Source of the DNA: SZUA-430 sp036840015
Lineage (GTDB): Bacteria; Pseudomonadota; Alphaproteobacteria; Micropepsales; Micropepsaceae
DNA length: 7,576 bases
Assembly: GCA_036840015.1 (NCBI GenBank)
Contig: DAISVV010000158.1
Location: 1-7,576 of the forward strand
Reading direction: 5' to 3'
The position numbers were made by a program, and so were the translations under genes. Positions within the stretch are counted from its first letter, which is position 1, and each line of letters begins with the position of its first letter. Below are positions 1 through 5,408 of the stretch, in pieces. The notes under the pieces were generated by a model that saw only the letters and a program-made list of their open reading frames with translations, had not been told where the DNA came from and made no database searches.

Positions 1-411
1 CCTCAGGGCCGCGTCGTCTTCATCGTGCCGAACCGCACCAGCCTGTGGGCGCAGGTCGAGACCACGCCTTTCGGCCACGGCCGCCCGTTCACGCGCACGC
101 AGCTTCAGGTCTTGCTCTCCGAGGCCCTGTTCACGCCGACGGCCATCTCCTCGACCCTGTTCATGCCGCCCTTCGGCTCCACGTGGCTTCTGCGCTCGGG
201 CACGCGATGGAACGGCTGGGGGCAGGTGCTCTGGCCAAAGCTCGCCGGTGTCCACCTGGTCGAGGCCACGAAGGAAGTGATGTCTGTGGCGCCGATGAAG
301 GGCCACCGGCAGCGCGTGCCCTTCAGGCCGGTCCTTGCGGGCCAGGCTCCCGCGAAAGCTGGAAGATCGCAGACTCCGCCATCAGGTTGTCCCAGTATCC
401 CGGACGCGTGA
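1..411 (+). CDS. Class I SAM-dependent methyltransferase, C-terminal part (5' end outside window)
   Basis: The reading frame is open from the first base and ends with TGA at 409-411, giving 136 visible residues of a protein whose N-terminal part lies beyond the left edge. The visible start (QGRVVFIVPNRTSLWA) fits the late beta-strand region of a Methyltransf_11-type Rossmann fold. The segment around GVHLVEATKEVMSVAPMKG resembles the end of the methyltransferases that often sit beside a glyoxalase II gene in alphaproteobacteria; that is from memory, not a search. The SAM-binding glycine motif is not in view, so the substrate cannot be inferred. The last 28 or so residues, rich in Pro, Ala, Gly and Ser, are encoded opposite the 3' end of metW and look like a low-complexity extension. 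An ATG at 25 exists, but it lies inside the fold and is not a likely start. Confidence 0.72.
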   Translation, partial: PQGRVVFIVPNRTSLWAQVETTPFGHGRPFTRTQLQVLLSEALFTPTAISSTLFMPPFGSTWLLRSGTRWNGWGQVLWPKLAGVHLVEATKEVMSVAPMKGHRQRVPFRPVLAGQAPAKAGRSQTPPSGCPSIPDA

Positions 412-955
412 CCTCGCGCACGTCACCGCCATCATCGACGGCCAGCGCCCGCTCGACACGCGCGCCGACGGCCTCGGCCAGGACAACGAAGTCGGCTATG
501 GTGCAAAGGTGGATGTTCGGCGTCTCGTACCAGTCATGGCTGAGAAGTCCGGTCTTGGGCATGCGCCCAGTAAAAAAGATCCGTGTGCGCACCCGCCAGA
601 AGCCGAAATTGGGGAACGATACGATGACCTGGCGACCAATGCGCAGCAGCTCGTCAAGCACGTCCTTCGGACGCCTTGTAGCCTGGATGGTCTGGCTCAG
701 GATCACGACATCGAAGCTGCCCGGCGGATAGTCGCGAAGGTCCGTGTCAGCATCGCCCTGCACGACGGGCAGACCCTGCGCCACGCACGCATTGACGCCT
801 GACTGGCTGAGCTCGATCCCTCGCGCATCCGCACCCTTGGCCTGCTTGAGATAGCCGATCAGTTCACCACGCCCGCATCCCACGTCCAGCACCCGCGAGC
901 CCGCAGGCACCATGTCTGCAATGCGCAGCAGTTCTTCGCGCAACTGGCCCTGCAT
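323..955 (-). CDS. metW: MetW, methionine biosynthesis protein (SAM-methyltransferase-like)
   Basis: This encodes 210 residues, about the usual MetW length. MetW is the small Rossmann-fold partner of MetX, needed for methionine synthesis in several proteobacteria, though its exact biochemical role is not settled. Visible landmarks are a SAM-site-like motif I, VLDVGCGRG (residues 22-30), the stretch FPNFGFWRVR (114-123), and the characteristic WYETPNIHL (142-150). The C-terminal NLMAESAIFQL (190-200) is a conserved family ending. I chose the ATG at 955 because it shares its A with the last base of the metX stop (TGATG), a typical coupled junction; a GTG at 958 would add one residue and is equally possible. 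The gene follows metX in the same direction, so the two are almost certainly cotranscribed. The last 29 codons run antisense to the neighbouring methyltransferase gene. Confidence 0.95.
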   Translation of the reverse strand: MQGQLREELLRIADMVPAGSRVLDVGCGRGELIGYLKQAKGADARGIELSQSGVNACVAQGLPVVQGDADTDLRDYPPGSFDVVILSQTIQATRRPKDVLDELLRIGRQVIVSFPNFGFWRVRTRIFFTGRMPKTGLLSHDWYETPNIHLCTIADFVVLAEAVGARVERALAVDDGGDVREVTRPGYWDNLMAESAIFQLSREPGPQGPA

Positions 956-2127
956 CACCCGATCCCCCGCGCCTGCGCGACGGAGTCGATGAAGCCGCGC
1001 AGCGTCTGGAACATCACCGGCACGTCAAGCAGGAACGCGTCATGGCCGCGGTCCGTCTCGAACTCGACGAAGCTGACATTGGCGCCGGCCGCATTCAGCG
1101 CATGGACGATCTTCTTGGATTCGGTCGTGGGAAACAGCCAGTCCGAGGTAAATGACACCACGCAGAAGCGCGTCTGTGTTCCCTTGAAGGCATTGGCCAG
1201 CACGCCGTCATGGTCCGCCGCAAGGTCAAAATAGTCCATCGCCCGCGTGATGTAGAGATACGAATTGGCATCAAAGCGTTCGACGAAGCTTGCTCCCTGG
1301 TAGCGCAGATAGCTCTCGACCTGGAAGTCCGCATCGAAGCGATAGGACAGGGCATTGCGGTCCTGGAGGTTACGGCCGAACTTGCGGTGCAGCGCCGCCT
1401 CCGACAGGTATGTGATGTGCGCTGCCATCCGTGCCACCGCCAGCCCCTTGCGCGGGTTCGTGCCAAGGGTCTGGTATTTGCCCTCGTTCCATTCCGGGTC
1501 GGCCAGGATCGCCTGCCGCCCGACTTCATGGAAGGCGATGTTTTGCGCCGAATGGCGCGCCGCCGTCGCAATCGCAAGCACCGAGTGTACGCGCCCGGGA
1601 TAGCTCGCCGCCCATTGCAGGGCCTGCATCCCGCCCATCGATCCGCCCGCCACGCAGGCCAGCGTCGCGATGCCGAGATGGTCGAGCAGCATGGCCTGCG
1701 CGCGCACCATGTCCCTGATGGTGATGACCGGAAACTGCAGGCCGTACGGCATGCCGGTCGCAGGATCAGTGTCATGCGGTCCGCTCGAGCCCATGCAACC
1801 GCCGATCACGTTCGAGCAGATGACATGGAACCGGTTGGTGTCGATCGTAAGCCCGTGCCCGACCACCGTCGACCACCATCCGGGCTTTCGGGTAATAGGG
1901 TGGGTGCCCGCGGCATACTGGTCCCCCGTCAGCGCATGACAGAGCAGCACGGCATTCGACTTGTCGGCGTTCAGCCGCCCGAAGGTCTTCCATGCAATCG
2001 ACAGCGGCGAGAGGCGTTCCCCGCTGTCCAGCGGCAGGTATTGCGACGGGGGAAAGGTAAAGGCCTGCCCGGCAGCTTCGCCTGCGACACTTGATGCGGC
2101 TGACAGGGGTTGGAAAGCGGATGACAT
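955..2127 (-). CDS. metX: Homoserine O-acyltransferase MetX (acetyl- or succinyl-transferring)
   Basis: This 390-residue alpha/beta-hydrolase-fold enzyme transfers an acyl group from CoA to the homoserine hydroxyl, the committed step of methionine synthesis. Seen directly: CHALTGDQ (63-70), the family signature GGCMGSSGP (109-117), the nucleophile elbow GGSMGGMQ with Ser163, and the rest of the triad as Asp329 (FTSDWLFP) and His362 (DRGHDAF). The frame stays open far upstream on this strand, across hisC, but the ATG at 2127 gives the family's usual length and its usual variable, small-residue-rich N-terminus; the upstream translation resembles nothing. No good Shine-Dalgarno sequence precedes the start. 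MetX proteins paired with MetW include both acetyl- and succinyl-transferring enzymes, so the acyl donor cannot be assigned here; the traditional name is homoserine O-acetyltransferase. It is the first gene of a metX-metW unit. Confidence 0.97.
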   Translation of the reverse strand: MSSAFQPLSAASSVAGEAAGQAFTFPPSQYLPLDSGERLSPLSIAWKTFGRLNADKSNAVLLCHALTGDQYAAGTHPITRKPGWWSTVVGHGLTIDTNRFHVICSNVIGGCMGSSGPHDTDPATGMPYGLQFPVITIRDMVRAQAMLLDHLGIATLACVAGGSMGGMQALQWAASYPGRVHSVLAIATAARHSAQNIAFHEVGRQAILADPEWNEGKYQTLGTNPRKGLAVARMAAHITYLSEAALHRKFGRNLQDRNALSYRFDADFQVESYLRYQGASFVERFDANSYLYITRAMDYFDLAADHDGVLANAFKGTQTRFCVVSFTSDWLFPTTESKKIVHALNAAGANVSFVEFETDRGHDAFLLDVPVMFQTLRGFIDSVAQARGIG

Positions 2128-2139
2128 TTGCACGCAAAT
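2126..2139. repeat. 14-bp near-perfect inverted repeat covering the metX start codon
   Basis: The + strand reads ATTTGC-AC-GCAAAT, two perfect 6-bp arms around a 2-bp centre. Two of the three bases of the metX ATG (2125-2127) fall inside the left arm. It could be an operator for a dimeric regulator of metX, or in the mRNA a short A/U-rich hairpin (5 bp with a 4-nt loop) that partly hides the start codon. The arms are seen directly; the function is inferred. A repeat of this size can arise by chance, but its position makes it noteworthy. TTTGCAC, part of this element, recurs at 2195-2201 near the proposed hisC -35 box. Confidence 0.4.
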
Positions 2140-2151
2140 CGACGCCGGTTG

Positions 2152-2166
2152 CTTCAGGGATTGAAG
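2152..2166. repeat. Inverted repeat overlapping the candidate metX -10 box
   Basis: CTTCA (2152-2156) and TGAAG (2162-2166) are perfect 5-bp arms separated by 5 bp. The element overlaps the proposed metX -10 hexamer, so a protein bound here could block RNA polymerase. Its arm order, TTCA-N5-TGAA, is opposite to the enteric MetR consensus (TGAA-N5-TTCA), so I do not call it a MetR site. With arms this short, chance occurrence is quite possible. Confidence 0.3.
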
Positions 2167-2187
2167 GGAGCCCTGCGCCCAAGTCAA
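2160..2187 (-). promoter_or_regulatory. Candidate sigma-70-type promoter of metX-metW
   Basis: On the - strand, TTGACT (2187-2182) matches the -35 consensus at 5 of 6 positions. After a 16-bp spacer, TTCAAT (2165-2160) matches the -10 consensus at 4 of 6. Transcription would begin near 2153, giving a leader of about 25 nt before the metX ATG at 2127. That is too short for a SAM riboswitch, so any control here would more likely act at the DNA through the two inverted repeats. The hexamers are seen; promoter activity is inferred. Confidence 0.42.
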
Positions 2188-2195
2188 CGTTTTCT

Positions 2196-2225
2196 TTGCA
2201 CAGGTCGCGTTGGATACCCTAATAA
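2196..2225 (+). promoter_or_regulatory. Weak candidate promoter of hisC-tyrC
   Basis: TTGCAC (2196-2201) matches the -35 consensus at 4 of 6 positions. TAATAA (2220-2225), 18 bp on, matches the -10 consensus at 3 of 6. The -10-like box ends only 7 bp before the hisC ATG at 2233, and no Shine-Dalgarno-like purine run precedes that ATG, so the transcript would be leaderless or nearly so. An unrecognised promoter, or one further upstream inside metX, is equally possible. Confidence 0.25.
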
Positions 2226-2232
2226 GTTGCCC

Positions 2233-3312
2233 ATGAAGCCCGTACCCGGAATCCTCAACATCTCGCCTTATGTCGCCGGACGCTCCGAGGCGCCCGGTCG
2301 CGGACCCGTCTACAAGCTCTCCTCGAACGAGACACCGCTCGGCGCAGCCAGGGACGCGATCGAGGCCTTTACCGCCGCCGCCGCCGGCCTCAACCTCTAT
2401 CCCGATGGAAGCGCGCGCGCCATGCGCCAGGCGATCGCCGAAACCCACGGGCTCGCGGCCGACCGCATCATCTGCGGCAACGGCTCGGATGAGATCCTGC
2501 ATCTCCTGCCGCAGATCTACGCCGGCCCCGGCGACGAGATCCTGTTCAGCGCCCACGGCTTCCTCGTCTATCCGATCGCCACGCTTGCGGCCGGTGCCAC
2601 ACCGGTTGTCGTGCCGGAACCCGACCTGCGCACGGACGTTGACGGCTTCCTCAGGCACGCGACCGATCGCACCCGCATCGCGTTCCTCGCCAACCCGAAC
2701 AATCCGACTGGCAGCTTCAACACCGCAGCCGAGTTGCGCCGCCTGCGGGCGGGCCTGCCCGAGGAATGCCTTCTCGTGGTTGACGCGGCCTACGCCGAGT
2801 ATGTCGATGCCGAAGGCTACGACACCGGCGCAGCCCTCGTCGCCGCGACGCCGAACACCGTCATGACCCGCACCTTCTCCAAGGTCTACGGTCTCGCGGC
2901 CCTTCGTGTGGGCTGGGCCTATGCGCCCGCAGGCGTGGTCGACGCCTACGAGCGCGTACGCGGTCCCTTCAACGTGTCCGCCCCCGCCCAGGCCGCAGCC
3001 GTCGCCGCGGTGAAGAATGAGGCGCATGTGGCCGCGGGCAAGGCGCACAACACGCGCTGGCGAAACTGGCTCGCAGCCGAGATCGCCGCGCTCGGCCTCA
3101 AGGTCCATCCCAGCGTCGCGAATTTCATCCTTGTCGGCTTCGACCGCACGGGTCCGCGCACCGCAGCCGCCGCCGACGCGTTCCTCGCAAGCCGCGGCGT
3201 GGTCGTGCGCGCCGTCTCATCCTACGGCTTGCCCCATTGCCTGCGCATCTCGGTCGGCACAGAGGAAGGTAACCGCGCCGCCGTCGCCGCACTCGCCGAG
3301 TTCATGGCATGA
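2233..3312 (+). CDS. hisC: Histidinol-phosphate aminotransferase (probably also aromatic/prephenate aminotransferase)
   Basis: This 359-residue fold-type I PLP enzyme of the HisC family converts imidazole acetol phosphate to histidinol phosphate in histidine synthesis. Landmarks: the N-terminal KLSSNETPLG (29-38), the cofactor-contact NPNNPTG (154-160), VVDAAYAEY with Asp184 and Tyr187 (182-190), the Schiff-base lysine Lys217 in TFSKVYGLAALRVGW (214-228), and substrate-carboxylate Arg338 in CLRISVG (336-342). The ATG at 2233 fits the family start (MKPVPGILNISPY); an in-frame ATG at 2128 would add 35 unrelated residues reaching back to the metX start. The gene overlaps tyrC by ATGA and lies apart from any other his gene in view. 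In Zymomonas mobilis the corresponding enzyme, encoded next to tyrC, acts on both histidinol phosphate and aromatic amino acids. A dual role here is an inference from that context. Confidence 0.95.
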   Translation: MKPVPGILNISPYVAGRSEAPGRGPVYKLSSNETPLGAARDAIEAFTAAAAGLNLYPDGSARAMRQAIAETHGLAADRIICGNGSDEILHLLPQIYAGPGDEILFSAHGFLVYPIATLAAGATPVVVPEPDLRTDVDGFLRHATDRTRIAFLANPNNPTGSFNTAAELRRLRAGLPEECLLVVDAAYAEYVDAEGYDTGAALVAATPNTVMTRTFSKVYGLAALRVGWAYAPAGVVDAYERVRGPFNVSAPAQAAAVAAVKNEAHVAAGKAHNTRWRNWLAAEIAALGLKVHPSVANFILVGFDRTGPRTAAAADAFLASRGVVVRAVSSYGLPHCLRISVGTEEGNRAAVAALAEFMA

Positions 3313-4244
3313 CGACGCGCACCGGCCCCATGTTCACCAAGGTCGCCCTCGTCGGCGTGGGCCTGATCGGGTCCTCGCTCGCCTATGCGATGCGCCGCGG
3401 CAGCCTGGCCGCCCACATCGCGGGAACCGCGCACACGGCTGACATCAGGAAGCGCGCCGCCGATCGCGGCTTCTGCCACGCCATCCACGAAAGTGCCGCA
3501 GACGCGGTGCGCGATGCCGACCTCGTGATCCTCTGCACGCCCGTCGGCGCCTTCGGCAGCGTCGCGCAGGAAATTGCCGGCGCCCTGCGCCCCGGCGCGA
3601 TCCTGACCGACGTGGGCTCTGTGAAGATGGCCGTCCTGCGCGACGTGGGTCCCCACGTGCCCCAGGGCGTGCATTTCATTCCCGGGCACCCGATCGCAGG
3701 CACCGAGCATTCCGGCCCCGACGCGGGCTTTGCCGAACTCTTCGACGGCCGCTGGTGCATCCTCACCCCGCCGCCCGGCACTGACCAGGCCGCCGTGGAC
3801 ACGCTGGCCGCCTTCTGGCGCGGCTGCGGATCGCGGGTCGAGTTCATGGATGCGAAGCACCACGACATCGTTCTCGCCATCACGAGCCACGTGCCACACC
3901 TCATCGCCTATAACATTGTCGGCACGGCAAGTGACCTCGAGCAGGTAACCCAGGGCGAAGTCATCAAGTTCTCGGCGGGCGGTTTCCGCGACTTCACGCG
4001 CATCGCGGCCTCCGACCCCACCATGTGGCGCGACGTCTTCCTGAACAACCGCGAGGCCGTTCTCGAAGTGCTTGGCCGCTTCTCCGAGGACCTCTCCCGC
4101 CTGCAGCGCGCCATACGCTGGGGCGAGGGCGACATGCTGTTCGACCTGTTCACCCGTACCCGCGCCATCAGGCGCGGCGTCATCGAAGCCGGACAGGATA
4201 CCCCCGCCGCCAATTTCGGACGCAACACGACCAGGCAGGACTGA
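3309..4244 (+). CDS. tyrC: Cyclohexadienyl (prephenate/arogenate) dehydrogenase
   Basis: This 311-residue NAD(P)-dependent enzyme oxidatively decarboxylates prephenate to 4-hydroxyphenylpyruvate, or arogenate to tyrosine. The N-terminal Rossmann motif is GVGLIGSS (16-23). Likely active-site residues are Ser104 (DVGSVK), His127 in HPIAGTEHSG (127-136), His197 in SHVPH (193-197), and Arg231 in FRDFTRIAASDPTMW (226-240), which lines up with the substrate-binding arginine of known TyrA enzymes. The protein ends soon after the helical dimerisation domain, so there is no fused chorismate mutase and no C-terminal ACT domain. This matches the compact type described as feedback-insensitive in Zymomonas. 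The start codon overlaps the hisC stop by 4 bp. An internal ATG at 3330, directly before the first beta-strand, would remove seven residues and is a plausible alternative. Substrate and NAD/NADP preference cannot be read with confidence. Confidence 0.94.
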   Translation: MTTRTGPMFTKVALVGVGLIGSSLAYAMRRGSLAAHIAGTAHTADIRKRAADRGFCHAIHESAADAVRDADLVILCTPVGAFGSVAQEIAGALRPGAILTDVGSVKMAVLRDVGPHVPQGVHFIPGHPIAGTEHSGPDAGFAELFDGRWCILTPPPGTDQAAVDTLAAFWRGCGSRVEFMDAKHHDIVLAITSHVPHLIAYNIVGTASDLEQVTQGEVIKFSAGGFRDFTRIAASDPTMWRDVFLNNREAVLEVLGRFSEDLSRLQRAIRWGEGDMLFDLFTRTRAIRRGVIEAGQDTPAANFGRNTTRQD

Positions 4245-4255
4245 CCGGGCGCGCG

Positions 4256-5392
4256 TCAGGGCAGGGTGGGATCACCGCTGCGCGCCGGCGGCGCAAGCGT
4301 CAGCACCCGCGCCGGCCCCAGATACACATCCCGCCCCGCAAAGCGCAGCGGCACGCTGATCTTGCGCTTGGGGTCGCCGCTCACGAAGGCCATCACGTCG
4401 AGGATCGGTTTGGCGCGCGCATGCGTCTCGCTCGAGATCCAGCCGATCTCCTCCAGCACCTGCAGCATCCGCGAATGATTGCCGATCGTCAGCTTCAGGT
4501 TCCCCTCGGGAAGACCCTCCGCGTTGAACATGATGGCGCCTGACGCCGAAAGGTAGACGCCACCCCAGTCGAACGCGAATGTCCTGATCTCGACCGGCGT
4601 CGCCGTCGCCCGCCACGCCGCCAGCACGGCATCCGCCGTCGCCACCGGCAGCGTCCGCGGCAGCGAGAGACCGATGTCGACGATGACGCTGTCGACCGCC
4701 GGACCCAGCGGCAGCGTGAGCTGGCCCTGCAGCGCAAGGTTCGTTACCTGCAGCGACATGTCGAGGCGCGGCAGGTCCTTCGCACCCGGCGCAGCGTTCA
4801 ATGCGATACCCGCAGCGCCCCTCTCAAGGATGAAGGACACATCCGCCGCATCCAGCCGCCCCTTGCCGGTCAGGCGCTCGAACTCGGCCGAGAGCGCCTG
4901 CACCGTATCCTTGCTGCGCCCGGAAATCACAGCTGTGTCCGCCTCGACATCCCCTTCAATCCACCGTCCGTTGGCGACGTGCAGGAAGTGCTGCGGCCCC
5001 TCGAGCGAGATCTTGATCGAACCGGGCGAGAGCGGTCGGAGCCGGACCACCACGCGGTCCCCGTCCCAAACCGTGCCGATGTCGGGTGCAAGCAGCCGCG
5101 TCTTGCTCAGCGTCGCATCGACCATGTAGGGAAACCCGTCGACAGTCAGCGCGCTCCACTCGAGGTTCCGCCCCAACGCCTTCTGCTCGCCCTGGATCCC
5201 CGACAGCGTTTCCTGCACGCGGTCGGCAAGCATGCGCCACCACACGCCATAGCCCGCAAGCCCCAGTGCGATCGCCGCAACCGGGACCAGGATCACGACG
5301 CTGCGCCAGCGCAGCGCCGCCTGCTGGCGCAGCCAGCCACCGACGGCGCGCAAACGTGTCATCACGAGGGCGGCAACGCGCACGATCGTCAC
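4256..5392 (-). CDS. DUF2125-type membrane-anchored protein of unknown function
   Basis: This encodes 378 residues with one clear hydrophobic segment near the N-terminus (about 31-51, flanked by Arg residues). The rest is a long, mostly beta-rich soluble domain, so a single-pass anchor with the bulk in the periplasm is likely. The stretches NLEWSALTVDGFPYMVDATL (75-94) and, near the end, VYLGPARVL agree with my recollection of the DUF2125 family; I recognise the family, not a function. It starts with GTG at 5392, 16 bp after the nrdJ stop; an in-frame ATG at 5362 would give 368 residues and keep the membrane segment. It is probably cotranscribed with nrdJ. It converges on tyrC with an 11-bp gap that has no obvious terminator. 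Confidence 0.78.
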   Translation of the reverse strand: MTIVRVAALVMTRLRAVGGWLRQQAALRWRSVVILVPVAAIALGLAGYGVWWRMLADRVQETLSGIQGEQKALGRNLEWSALTVDGFPYMVDATLSKTRLLAPDIGTVWDGDRVVVRLRPLSPGSIKISLEGPQHFLHVANGRWIEGDVEADTAVISGRSKDTVQALSAEFERLTGKGRLDAADVSFILERGAAGIALNAAPGAKDLPRLDMSLQVTNLALQGQLTLPLGPAVDSVIVDIGLSLPRTLPVATADAVLAAWRATATPVEIRTFAFDWGGVYLSASGAIMFNAEGLPEGNLKLTIGNHSRMLQVLEEIGWISSETHARAKPILDVMAFVSGDPKRKISVPLRFAGRDVYLGPARVLTLAPPARSGDPTLP

Positions 5393-5408
5393 CGTACCCG
5401 CATGGCGC

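Noticed and set aside
1210..2094. A 294-codon + strand open frame antisense to metX.
   Set aside because: It is low-complexity and Arg/Pro/Ala/His-rich, with no motif, and is fully explained as a shadow of the metX coding bias. The same applies to the other frames opposite nrdJ, the DUF2125 gene, tyrC and metW.
2152..2166. CTTCA-N5-TGAAG as a MetR operator.
   Set aside because: The MetR consensus is TGAA-N5-TTCA; here the arms are in the opposite order, so only a generic inverted repeat is reported.
2128..2232. A SAM-II or other SAM-responsive riboswitch upstream of metX, as found in some alphaproteobacteria.
   Set aside because: I cannot find the conserved SAM-II pseudoknot elements on the - strand, and the proposed promoter leaves only about 25 nt of leader. 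A covariance-model search of 2100-2260 would settle it.
2128..3108. The metX reading frame stays open for a further 327 codons upstream, antisense to hisC, as if metX encoded a 717-residue fusion protein.
   Set aside because: The translation upstream of 2127 is Gly/Arg/Ala/Val-rich with no recognisable domain, it lies exactly opposite a well-conserved hisC, and MetX at 390 residues is already full length. Long antisense open frames are common in high-GC genes with strong third-position bias.
4241..4259. CTGAC-N9-GTCAG between the convergent tyrC and DUF2125 stops, as a possible bidirectional terminator.
   Set aside because: The arms are only 5 bp, consist largely of the two TGA stop codons facing each other, and have no T-run on either side. 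It does not qualify as an intrinsic terminator.
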